The notes below the pieces were generated by a model. The model saw only the letters and a program-made list of their open reading frames with translations. It did no database searches and was not told the DNA's origin. Shown here in pieces: positions 15,194 to 23,124 of a stretch of 49,463 nucleotides of DNA. The stretch spans positions 1 through 49,463 of the forward strand of contig DASVWZ010000177.1 of assembly GCA_036392935.1 (NCBI GenBank), given 5' to 3'. Numbering within the stretch: the first letter of the stretch is position 1; each line of letters opens with the position of its first letter. The stretch comes from DASVWZ01 sp036392935 (GTDB lineage: Bacteria; Acidobacteriota; Terriglobia; Terriglobales; Acidobacteriaceae). The position numbers were made by a program, and so were the translations under genes.

Positions 15194-15481
15194 GTGAAGG
15201 ATGCTTGCGAGTTCGATTGGGACGAGCAGAACGAAAGGCATCTGGCCAGACACGGCATCAGTCGCTCGGACGCGGAGGATATATTTTACGGAAACCACCT
15301 GCTAATTGAGTATCAAGTGGGAGGAAACGAACAGCGCTGGATTGCGGTTGGCGCGACTCGCACCGGCCGGATTCTGGAAATTGTGTTCACGGTTCGCTCC
15401 GAGGCGATCCGCACGATCACAGGATGGCAGGCAGAAAAAGAAACCGCTGAATTGTATTTAAAGGAGTGGGGGATCGAGTAA
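15194..15481 (+). CDS. brnT: BrnT-family toxin (ribonuclease)
   Basis: The 95-residue product matches BrnT: Phe-Asp-Trp-Asp-Glu-Gln-Asn-Glu-Arg-His-Leu-Ala-Arg-His-Gly-Ile-Ser, then Asp-Ala-Glu-Asp-Ile-Phe, and a beta-rich C-terminal part with Val-Gly-Ala-Thr and Ile-Val-Phe-Thr-Val-Arg. BrnT is a toxic endoribonuclease neutralised by BrnA. The GTG start has no ribosome site upstream and the putative -10 ends eight bases before it, so translation may be leaderless. The antitoxin gene follows by three bases. Confidence 0.85.
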   Translation: MKDACEFDWDEQNERHLARHGISRSDAEDIFYGNHLLIEYQVGGNEQRWIAVGATRTGRILEIVFTVRSEAIRTITGWQAEKETAELYLKEWGIE

Positions 15482-15483
15482 CC

Positions 15484-15840
15484 ATGGCAAAGGCAAAGAT
15501 CAAGACTGCGATGATCCCGAAATTTGCGAGCGAAGCAGAAGAAGCGGCTTGGTGGGACGCGCATCGTTCTGATGTCGAGACAGAAATCCGGCACAGGATA
15601 AAGCAGAAGCGCATTCTGACGCTGGGCGATTTGCAGCAGAGGCCAAGACCCACGGAGCCGATTACGCTGCGAATTTCGAAGGATGATCTGGCGATGGCTC
15701 GCCGTCAGGCCGCTCAAAAGGGGTTGGGGTACCAGACTTATATCAAGATGCTGCTCAAGGGCGCGCTCGCGACAAATCTGCAGGAGCCAGAGCAGAACAT
15801 GAACCGCCCAACGCACGAACGCCGGTCTTTGAGGAAGTGA
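15484..15840 (+). CDS. BrnA/CopG-type antitoxin
   Basis: The 118-residue product has the Phe-Ala-Ser-Glu-Ala-Glu-Glu-Ala-Ala-Trp-Trp-Asp-Ala-His pattern of CopG/BrnA antitoxins in its first third, and a ribbon-helix-helix-like segment later (Ile-Thr-Leu-Arg-Ile-Ser-Lys-Asp-Asp-Leu, then an Ala-Gln-Lys-Gly-Leu-Gly-Tyr-Gln-Thr helix). It should bind the toxin and the palindrome upstream. I use the ATG at 15484; a GTG 18 bases earlier is in frame but inside the toxin gene. The stop is 19 bases from the stop of the convergent acyl-CoA dehydrogenase gene. Confidence 0.8.
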   Translation: MAKAKIKTAMIPKFASEAEEAAWWDAHRSDVETEIRHRIKQKRILTLGDLQQRPRPTEPITLRISKDDLAMARRQAAQKGLGYQTYIKMLLKGALATNLQEPEQNMNRPTHERRSLRK

Positions 15841-15859
15841 GCGACTTCGTAACCCTGTT

Positions 15860-17038
15860 TTAGAACGCGTCGATCCCAGTCACACTCGCCCCGATGATCA
15901 GGGTGTGGATGTCGTGCGTGCCTTCGTAGGTCTTTACCGATTCCAGATTCATCATGTGACGCATGAGCGGGTATTCGTCGGCGACTCCGTTTGCGCCCAG
16001 AATGTCGCGGCCCATGCGAGCGCATTCGAGCGCCATCCAGACATTGTTTCGCTTGGCCATAGAGATGTGCTGGTGCTCGACCTTGCCTGCGTCTTTGAGC
16101 CGCCCGACTTGCAGGACGAGCAGTTGGCCCTTGGTGATCTCGCTGATCATCCAGGCTAGCTTTTCCTGCACCAGCTGGCGCGAGGCAATGGGCAGGTCGT
16201 GGAACTGCTTGCGTATCTGGGAATATTGCAGGGCGCAGTCGTAACAGGACATGGCCGCTCCCACCGCGCCCCAGGCGATGCCGTAGCGCGCCTGGTTCAG
16301 GCACATCAGCGGAGATTTCAGGCCGCCGCTCTGAGGAAGCAGATTCGATTCGGGGATGCGCACATCCTGCATCGATAGTCCCGAGGTCACTGACGCGCGT
16401 AACGACCACTTGCCGTGAATGTCTTGTGCCTTGAAGCCCGGCCGGTCGGTTTCGACAATGAATCCGCGAATCTTGTTGTCTTCGTCCTCGACCTTTGCCC
16501 AGACAACGGCGACGTCGGCGATGGAGCCCGAGGTGATCCACATTTTTTCGCCGTTGAGGACGTATTCTTTCCCGGATTTCTTGGCGCGGGTTTTCATGCC
16601 GCCGGGATTCGAGCCGAAACCGGGTTCGGTCAAGCCGAAGCATCCCAGCTTTTCGCCTGACTGAAGCGCGGGAAGCCACTTTTGTTTCTGCTCATCGCTG
16701 CCGAAGGCGTAGATGGGGTACATCACCAGTGCCGACTGCACGCTTACGAACGAACGCACGCCGGAGTCGCCGCGCTCCAGTTCCTGCATGACCAGGCCAT
16801 ACTCTACGTTCGACATTTCCGCGCAGCCGTAACCTTTGAGGCTGGCGCCGAAGAAGCCGAGATCGGCCATCGGCTTGACTAGTTCGCGCGGGAAGCGGCC
16901 GGCCCGATTGCACTCTTCAATAATTGGGATGAGATTCTCTTCGATGAATTTGCGGGTGGTATCGCGAACCAGGCGCTCATCGTCGGTCAGCAGGCCGTCG
17001 AACTGCATGAAATCAACTCCTCGGAATTTCAGGGCCAT
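15860..17038 (-). CDS. gcdH: Glutaryl-CoA dehydrogenase
   Basis: The 392-residue protein is an acyl-CoA dehydrogenase close to GcdH: Arg-Ser-Phe-Val-Ser-Val-Gln-Ser-Ala-Leu near residues 95-104, the FAD-domain Gly-Cys-Phe-Gly-Leu-Thr-Glu-Pro and Trp-Ile-Thr-Ser-Gly-Ser, and a C-terminal Tyr-Glu-Gly-Thr-His-Asp-Ile-His-Thr in which Glu is the catalytic base. GcdH oxidises and decarboxylates glutaryl-CoA to crotonyl-CoA during lysine, tryptophan or benzoate-type breakdown. Start 17038 is kept; an in-frame ATG at 17008 has a better ribosome site (GAGGAG). No partner genes are nearby. Confidence 0.93.
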   Translation of the reverse strand: MALKFRGVDFMQFDGLLTDDERLVRDTTRKFIEENLIPIIEECNRAGRFPRELVKPMADLGFFGASLKGYGCAEMSNVEYGLVMQELERGDSGVRSFVSVQSALVMYPIYAFGSDEQKQKWLPALQSGEKLGCFGLTEPGFGSNPGGMKTRAKKSGKEYVLNGEKMWITSGSIADVAVVWAKVEDEDNKIRGFIVETDRPGFKAQDIHGKWSLRASVTSGLSMQDVRIPESNLLPQSGGLKSPLMCLNQARYGIAWGAVGAAMSCYDCALQYSQIRKQFHDLPIASRQLVQEKLAWMISEITKGQLLVLQVGRLKDAGKVEHQHISMAKRNNVWMALECARMGRDILGANGVADEYPLMRHMMNLESVKTYEGTHDIHTLIIGASVTGIDAF

Positions 17039-17337
17039 GGGAAAGCTCTTTTCTATCGGAAACGATCGATTCGGATGAAGGACTTCCTACGCTAGCAAAG
17101 CCCAGCAAGGGCGTCAAACCAGGCTCTGGCGTTTCGCTCCAGTGGTTTTTCTTAAGTCGCCGTAGTTTTTTTTAAGACAAGGGCCTCGGGCAAATCTGAA
17201 ATAACGTCATGCGTTGAGTGCGCCTGTAAGTCTATGCGCTGGTTGGGGATTCACGACAAATTCATTCTGCTGTAACAAAACTGTAACAAAGCGAACGTAC
17301 AAAGGACGGTACCGATAATCCAAGGAGGAATCGTCGC
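17039..17337. other. Intergenic region upstream of gcdH and pstS
   Basis: This divergent gap holds the Pho-box-like repeat listed separately near the pstS side. The gcdH side has no promoter I can name with confidence. Confidence 0.4.
17270..17291 (+). promoter_or_regulatory. Pho-box-like direct repeat upstream of pstS
   Basis: CTGTAAC AAAA CTGTAAC AAAG: two 7-base half-sites repeated every 11 bases, matching the shape of the PhoB box (CTGTCAT-type repeats). GATAAT at 17314-17319 could be the -10 box. The gene starts at GTG 17338. A second such site precedes pstC. Confidence 0.72.
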
Positions 17338-18339
17338 GTGATTAAACGCATCGCGCTGTTGTGTCTCGCATTGGCAGTTCCGGCTTTTGCTCAGACCACG
17401 CTAAACGGCGCTGGGGCAACTTTTCCTAATCCTATCTATCAGAAGTGGTTCAGCGAGTATCACAAGGTTCACGGGGATGTTCAGTTTAACTATCAGTCGA
17501 TCGGGAGCGGCGGCGGCATTCGTCAGGTGCTGGCGGGAACGGTTGATTTTGGCGCCACCGACGGCCCCATGTCGGATGAGCAGCTTGCCCAGTCGAAGGT
17601 CAAGATACTTCACGTTCCCACCGTGCTTGGTGCAGATGTTCCGGCCTACAACATTCCAGGCGTTAGCGCGGAACTGAAGTTCACGCCGCAGGCGCTGGCC
17701 GGGATTTTCCTGGGAAAGATCACCACGTGGAACGATCCTGCCATCGCCAGCGTGAATCCGGGAGTCAACCTTCCGAACACGCCAATCGTCGTCGTTCACC
17801 GCTCAGATGGAAGCGGCACCACCTATATCTTTACGGACTATCTCTCCAAGGTTAGCAGTGACTGGCAGTCCGGCGTTGGCAAGGGTACCTCGGTCAAGTG
17901 GCCGGTGGGACTCGGCGGCAAGGGCAACGAGGGCGTAGCGGGGATGATTCGCCAGATGCAAGGCGCCATTGGATACATCGAGCTGATTTACGCGGTGCAG
18001 AATAAAATTGCTTACGGCACGGTAAAGAATTCGGCCGGCGACTTCGTCAAGGCTGACTTGAACAGCGTGACCGCCGCCGCGGGCTCGGTAAAGAGCATGC
18101 CGGCTGACTTCCGTGTATCGATCACGAACGCTCCCGGCAAGGATGCTTACCCCATCTCCAGCTTTACGTGGCTGCTGATCCCGGCCCAGTCCAAAGATCC
18201 GGCCAAAGGCAAAATCCTCGGTGAGTTTCTCAGCTGGATGGCCGACGCCGGGCAGAAGATGACCGCCGATCTGACGTATGCTCCGCTTCCCGAAAGCGTT
18301 GTGGCAAAGGTTAAAGAAGAGATCAAGCAGGTGAAGTAA
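17338..18339 (+). CDS. pstS: Phosphate ABC transporter substrate-binding protein PstS
   Basis: The 333-residue product has a signal peptide (cleavage after Ala-Phe-Ala-Gln, about residue 19) and the PstS fold, with Gly-Ala-Gly-Ala-Thr-Phe-Pro, Gly-Ser-Gly-Gly-Gly-Ile-Arg-Gln, Phe-Gly-Ala-Thr-Asp and His-Arg-Ser-Asp-Gly-Ser-Gly-Thr-Thr, all of which bind phosphate. It captures phosphate in the periplasm for PstCAB. GTG start with AGGAGG about eight bases upstream. The pst membrane genes are not adjacent but lie at 24.7 kb, with porin, polyphosphate and phosphatase genes between. Confidence 0.96.
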   Translation: MIKRIALLCLALAVPAFAQTTLNGAGATFPNPIYQKWFSEYHKVHGDVQFNYQSIGSGGGIRQVLAGTVDFGATDGPMSDEQLAQSKVKILHVPTVLGADVPAYNIPGVSAELKFTPQALAGIFLGKITTWNDPAIASVNPGVNLPNTPIVVVHRSDGSGTTYIFTDYLSKVSSDWQSGVGKGTSVKWPVGLGGKGNEGVAGMIRQMQGAIGYIELIYAVQNKIAYGTVKNSAGDFVKADLNSVTAAAGSVKSMPADFRVSITNAPGKDAYPISSFTWLLIPAQSKDPAKGKILGEFLSWMADAGQKMTADLTYAPLPESVVAKVKEEIKQVK

Positions 18340-18397
18340 GAAGTCACTCGCAGTTAATGAAATAAGGCACCCCGACAGAAGGCAAAAAGGAGAAGAA

Positions 18398-20257
18398 ATG
18401 AAGTCCATGTTCCGGTTGTTCATCCTAGCGCTTTGTGCGACAACGGTTGTGGCGCAGACTTCCACCAAGAAGAAATCGGCCACCGTTAGCGCAAGCGATG
18501 TGCAGCAGTTGAAAGACGCGTTGGCTTCCCAGCAGAAGCAGATCCAGCAACTGACGCAGCAGTTGCAGCAAAGCAATCAGAATTGGCAACAGACCCAGCA
18601 GCAGTTGCAGCAGGCACAGCAGGCCGCGGCTGATGCTCAGTCCAAGGCCTCGCAAGCTGCTTCCCAGGCCGGGCAACAGCAGCAGGCAGTCACCGATCTC
18701 GGATCTCAGGTTTCAGACCTGAAAACCAACCAGACGGCTACTGCCCTCAGCCTGCAGGAAACCCAGAAGAATATGAAAGACGCGATGGACAGCCCGGCGG
18801 CCATTCATTACAAGGGCATCACGATTACCCCGGGCGGGTTCCTGGCGTCAGAAACTGTATACCGCTCCCACGCGACGGGATCGGACATCAACACTCCGTT
18901 CAATTCGATCAGCTTCGGAGGCGCGTCCCAGGCTGCGATGTCGGAATTTTTTATGTCCGGCCGGCAGTCGCGTCTCTCCATGCTGGCAGAAGGCAAGCTG
19001 GACACGGCCACGATGCGCGGTTATGTTGAGACTGACTTTCTGTCCGCCGGCGTGACCTCGAACAACAACCAAAGCAACAGCTACACCCTCCGCTTCCGTC
19101 AGGCGTTCGCGCAGGCGGCGTTGAACAGCGGCTGGACCTTCACCGGTGGTCAGATGTGGAGTCTGGTCACTGAAACCAAGAAAGGTGTCGACAACCGGAC
19201 TGAAGCGCTTCCCATGACCATCGACCCTCAATATACGGTTGGTTTCAGTTGGGCGCGCCAGGCGGGTTTCCGCGTTTCCAAGTCCATCGGCGACAAATAC
19301 TGGATCGCGGGTTCGATCGAGGATTCGCAGATCACGCTGGGCGGTCATGGAGCCAGCAACAACTTCCTGATTGGACAACAGGGCACCAGCGGTGGACTTT
19401 ACAACCCGACTTCGACCTATTCCTATAATCAGAGCCCGGATTTCATTATCAAACTCGCGGCTGAGCCGGGCATCGGACACTATGAACTGTTCGGAATCAT
19501 CAGCGACTTCCGCGATCGCCTGTTCCCCTGCGCGACCACATCGAGCACCGGAAGCTGCGGTGGCAAGACCGGCCCCAGTGCATTGGGCGCCTATAACAAT
19601 TCAGGCTGGGGCGGCGGCATTGGCGCCAACGCTCGAGTAACCTTCCAGAAGCATTTCGACTTTGGTTTGCACTTCCTCGGCGGCAACGGTGTCGGCCGTT
19701 ACGGCACTGGCGGCTTGCCGGATGTGATCGCTCGCCCCGATGGCGTACTGGTTCCGTTGCGCGAATACCAGGGCCTGGGAACTCTCGAGTGGCACAGCAA
19801 GAAATGGGACATCTATCTCAACGGTGGCGCTGAGTACGCGGGACGTCACTGGTTCCTGAACGGCGCCAGCGAGGTAGGGTATGCGTTGCCAAATAACGTT
19901 CCCTCGGGTTGCAATACGGAAACACCGCCGGCAGCTACCACCGTCACGGTCGTTACTCCTCCGACCACCACGGGTGGAAATACCGGTACCGCCAGCATTC
20001 CGGTTCCGGGTTCGGTGGGCACACCGCTTTCAGGCGGATTCAACCCGGGCAGCTTGTCGAAATGCACGGTGGATACGCGCGTACTGGTCGAAGGCACGGG
20101 CGGCTTCTGGTACCGCTTCTACAGCGGTCCGAAGGGCCGTTTCCAGGTCGGCTCGCAGTATTCATACTTGCTGCGCAACGCGTGGGGTGGCAGCGGCTTC
20201 AGCCCCTCCGCCAATGACAGCATGTGGTTCACCTCAATGCGTTATTACCTCCCGTAA
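18398..20257 (+). CDS. Outer-membrane porin with N-terminal coiled coil
   Basis: The 619-residue protein has a signal peptide to about residue 20, then a long Gln/Ala-rich coiled coil (about 30-125) with heptad-like Leu and Gln repeats, then a beta barrel from about residue 135 onward (Gly-Gly-Phe-Leu-Ala-Ser-Glu-Thr-Val-Tyr, Phe-Arg-Gln-Ala-Phe and similar strands). It ends in Ser-Met-Arg-Tyr-Tyr-Leu-Pro, an outer-membrane-barrel-like end. A coiled-coil stalk before a porin domain would span the periplasm to the peptidoglycan. It lies 58 bases after pstS with AAGGAG before the ATG, so a phosphate-selective role is likely by context. Confidence 0.85.
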   Translation: MKSMFRLFILALCATTVVAQTSTKKKSATVSASDVQQLKDALASQQKQIQQLTQQLQQSNQNWQQTQQQLQQAQQAAADAQSKASQAASQAGQQQQAVTDLGSQVSDLKTNQTATALSLQETQKNMKDAMDSPAAIHYKGITITPGGFLASETVYRSHATGSDINTPFNSISFGGASQAAMSEFFMSGRQSRLSMLAEGKLDTATMRGYVETDFLSAGVTSNNNQSNSYTLRFRQAFAQAALNSGWTFTGGQMWSLVTETKKGVDNRTEALPMTIDPQYTVGFSWARQAGFRVSKSIGDKYWIAGSIEDSQITLGGHGASNNFLIGQQGTSGGLYNPTSTYSYNQSPDFIIKLAAEPGIGHYELFGIISDFRDRLFPCATTSSTGSCGGKTGPSALGAYNNSGWGGGIGANARVTFQKHFDFGLHFLGGNGVGRYGTGGLPDVIARPDGVLVPLREYQGLGTLEWHSKKWDIYLNGGAEYAGRHWFLNGASEVGYALPNNVPSGCNTETPPAATTVTVVTPPTTTGGNTGTASIPVPGSVGTPLSGGFNPGSLSKCTVDTRVLVEGTGGFWYRFYSGPKGRFQVGSQYSYLLRNAWGGSGFSPSANDSMWFTSMRYYLP

Positions 20258-20275
20258 GAAACTCGCATGATGCTC

Positions 20276-20306
20276 AGGCGCCGGCCAAAACCGGCGCCTT
20301 TTTTTT
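20276..20306 (+). terminator. Strong intrinsic terminator after the porin gene
   Basis: AGGCGCCGG, 6-base loop, CCGGCGCCT with eight T residues after the stem. It ends the pstS-porin transcript cleanly. Confidence 0.9.
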
Positions 20307-20433
20307 GACTGAAAGGCTCAGGTTCCGGTGCTTGGAACATTCCTGCGTCTGTGCCTTATACTGTGGATTCTGGGATCGCGACAGTCTCGGGTGAAATCTA
20401 AAAAACTTTCTGAGTCGTCTGCCCGTAAAAGCA

Positions 20434-22587
20434 ATGGCCGCCAGCTCTTCTTCTAATCCGAGCCAGTTCATCAACCGCGAAGTATCGTGGCTGGCCTTCA
20501 ACTGGCGCGTGCTCGAAGAGGCCCAGGATTCCTTGAATCCACCTTTGGAGCGCGTCAAGTTCCTGTCGATTACCGCCAGCAATCTAGACGAATTTTTCGA
20601 AGTGCGTGTTGCCGGGCTGGTGCAGAAAATTGAAGACGGTTACCGCGAGACTGGTCCCGACGCCATGAGCCTCAGAGAGCAATTGGACCGGCTCGCAAAA
20701 CTGACGCATGAATTCGTCGATGAACAATATCAGTGCTGGAATGAGCAGATTCGCCCGCTTCTGGCCCAGAATCGAATTCGCGTCCTGACTGTCGATCAAC
20801 TCGGGCCCGCGGCGAGGGCTTTTGTTGAGGATTATTGCGAGAAGCAGTTGGATATGCTGCTTACGCCGGTCACCGTCGATCCGGCGCATCCATTCCCGCG
20901 GGTGATTAACAAGGCCCTTTGTGTGGCGTTTCTTTTGCGCCGCAGGCGACGATCCTCGATGACTTATGTCGGCGTGGTTACGGTTCCGCGAGCCTTGCCG
21001 CGATTGATTCGCCTGCCGTCGGAAGATACTGTCGATTTTATCTTTCTGGCCGACCTGGTCGCGCACCATGCGTCGCGCATGTATTACGGCTACGACATTA
21101 TTTCAACGGCGCCTTTCCGTGTGACCCGCAACAGCAACTTGTATCTGGCGGAAGAAGAGTCGCGCAGTCTTCTCGACTCCGTCCGCACCGAGTTGCACAA
21201 TCGCCGTAAAGGTGATGCTGTCCGACTGGAGATTGAAGCCGAGGCCGATCCTGAGATCGTCGACCGCTTGCGCACCAACTTCGAGCTCGACCCATGGCAG
21301 GTATATCGCGTCGATGGACCGGTGAATCTGTCCCGTCTTTTTAATATCTACGATCAGACGGATCGTCCGGACCTGAAAGACAAACCTTACCAGCCGCGCG
21401 AGCTGCGGTTGACCGGAAAATCGCAGGATCTGTTTGAGGAACTGCGCCGGCACGACATCCTCTTGCATCATCCTTACGACTCCTACGACGCCGTGCTGTC
21501 GTTCATCGAGTCCGCCGCGGAAGATCCGCGCGTTGCGTCAATCAAGCAGACTTTGTATCGCACCAGCGAAAAATCACCCATCGTTTCTTCGCTGATGGCT
21601 GCGGCCGAGAAGAAAGAAGTTACTGCGGTGGTCGAATTGAAAGCCCGATTCGACGAAGCGTCAAACATCCGCTGGGCGCGCGATCTGGAGGACGCGGGGG
21701 TTCAGGTGTTTTATGGACTGGTGGGACTGAAGACGCATTGCAAGCTGACTTTGCTGGTGCGCAATGATCCCGACGGCGTGACGCGCCGCTACGCTCACCT
21801 TGGCACCGGAAATTACAACGCGACCACCGCGCGGATTTACACGGACCTCAGTCTTTTCACCGCCGATCCCGAGATCACCAGCGCCGTACACGACGTGTTT
21901 AGTTTTCTTACTGCGTACGCCGAACACCCCAACTATGATCCCTTGCTGGTCGCCCCGCTCGATTTGGCAGAGCAATGTCTCGCCCTGATTGCTCGGGAAG
22001 CCGAGCACGCTCGCGCTGGCCGGCCGGCCCGTATCATCGCCAAAATGAACGCGCTGCTCGATCGCAATATAATTAGCGCGCTCTATGCGGCATCGCAGGC
22101 AGGGGTGAAAATCGATTTGATCGTCCGAGGAATGTGCGCACTGCGCCCGGGTGTTCGGGGTGTCAGTGATCGAATCACAGTCCGTAGCATCGTTGGCCGT
22201 TTTCTCGAGCACAGCCGCATCTACTGCTTTGCCAATGGCGGCGACGAGCAGATCTACCTGGGAAGCGCCGACTGGATGCCGCGCAATCTTTACGAGCGCG
22301 TCGAGGTGTTATTTCCCGTGAAGGACCTATTGCTCCGTGAGCGCGTGCGCAACGAAATTCTCGCGGCGTACATGGCCGACAACATGAAGGCCAGAATTCT
22401 GCAGCGCGACGGCTCTTATCTGCGTGCCTGGCGTCTGCAGGGCCGTCGCAGACCGCCGGTCGGTTCCGCCGCATTCAATGCTCAAGAGTTTCTGATTGCG
22501 CTGGCGGAAGGACGGGAAACTCTGGACGACATTCCCACTGATCCAACCCCCCGCGGCCGCCGAACTGCCGTTGCGAGGGAACATTAA
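20434..22587 (+). CDS. ppk1: Polyphosphate kinase 1
   Basis: The 717-residue protein is Ppk1: N-terminal domain opening Phe-Ile-Asn-Arg-Glu-Val-Ser-Trp-Leu-Ala-Phe, and the catalytic C-terminal domains with His-Leu-Gly-Thr-Gly-Asn-Tyr-Asn (His of the phosphorylated intermediate, in Tyr-Ala-His) and the second region Gly-Ser-Ala-Asp-Trp-Met-Pro-Arg-Asn-Leu. It makes polyphosphate from ATP and reverses it. It lies between the pstS-porin pair and sixA, and is 7 bases before sixA, so the two are probably one transcript. Confidence 0.97.
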   Translation: MAASSSSNPSQFINREVSWLAFNWRVLEEAQDSLNPPLERVKFLSITASNLDEFFEVRVAGLVQKIEDGYRETGPDAMSLREQLDRLAKLTHEFVDEQYQCWNEQIRPLLAQNRIRVLTVDQLGPAARAFVEDYCEKQLDMLLTPVTVDPAHPFPRVINKALCVAFLLRRRRRSSMTYVGVVTVPRALPRLIRLPSEDTVDFIFLADLVAHHASRMYYGYDIISTAPFRVTRNSNLYLAEEESRSLLDSVRTELHNRRKGDAVRLEIEAEADPEIVDRLRTNFELDPWQVYRVDGPVNLSRLFNIYDQTDRPDLKDKPYQPRELRLTGKSQDLFEELRRHDILLHHPYDSYDAVLSFIESAAEDPRVASIKQTLYRTSEKSPIVSSLMAAAEKKEVTAVVELKARFDEASNIRWARDLEDAGVQVFYGLVGLKTHCKLTLLVRNDPDGVTRRYAHLGTGNYNATTARIYTDLSLFTADPEITSAVHDVFSFLTAYAEHPNYDPLLVAPLDLAEQCLALIAREAEHARAGRPARIIAKMNALLDRNIISALYAASQAGVKIDLIVRGMCALRPGVRGVSDRITVRSIVGRFLEHSRIYCFANGGDEQIYLGSADWMPRNLYERVEVLFPVKDLLLRERVRNEILAAYMADNMKARILQRDGSYLRAWRLQGRRRPPVGSAAFNAQEFLIALAEGRETLDDIPTDPTPRGRRTAVAREH

Positions 22588-22593
22588 CCAGCC

Positions 22594-23124
22594 ATGATCA
22601 TTTACTTTCTACGTCACGCCAGCGCCGGCGAACCCTACGTCAATCCCAAGAAAGACGAAAAACGCGCTCTCGACAAAGACGGCATTGTGCAGTGTGGAGT
22701 TGTTGGCCGCGCCCTGGTTGCCCTGGATGCCAGCGTGGATTCCATCATCTCCAGTCCGCTCAAGCGTTGTGTGCAAACCGCGTCGCTGGTGGGCAACGAA
22801 CTGGGATACGAAGGCAAATTGCAGTTCTCCGACGCTTTGCGTCCGGGCGCACCCTATGCCGAATTTCGCCGCTTGATCGAGAAATGCGCGCGGCAGGAAG
22901 CGATTATGGTGTGTGGCCACAATCCCAATCTCAGCGAGTTCCTGGGAAAAATCATCAGCGAGCCCGGCCGCGAGGCGAGCATCGAAATCAAGAAGGGTGG
23001 GGTTGCGAAAGTTGAACTTGGCCGCAACGCGGGGAACCTGATGTGGTATGTGACGCCGAAAGCTCTGCGCGCTCTTTACGCGGCAGCGGCGGACAGTTCG
23101 CGCCCAAAAACTTCGCGGAAATAG
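22594..23124 (+). CDS. sixA: Phosphohistidine phosphatase SixA
   Basis: The 176-residue product is a small histidine phosphatase: Phe-Leu-Arg-His-Ala-Ser-Ala-Gly-Glu with the catalytic Arg-His, Ser-Ser-Pro-Leu-Lys-Arg-Cys, and Val-Cys-Gly-His-Asn-Pro-Asn-Leu with the second His. SixA removes phosphate from phosphohistidine on signalling or transferase proteins. It follows ppk1 by 6 bases, so it may act on a phosphohistidine protein of the phosphate system. Its last 49 bases overlap the convergent ppx-like gene. Confidence 0.93.
   Translation: MIIYFLRHASAGEPYVNPKKDEKRALDKDGIVQCGVVGRALVALDASVDSIISSPLKRCVQTASLVGNELGYEGKLQFSDALRPGAPYAEFRRLIEKCARQEAIMVCGHNPNLSEFLGKIISEPGREASIEIKKGGVAKVELGRNAGNLMWYVTPKALRALYAAAADSSRPKTSRK

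Noticed and set aside
15738..16679. Minus-strand frame overlapping gcdH
   Set aside because: It is Arg-rich low-information sequence from another frame of gcdH.
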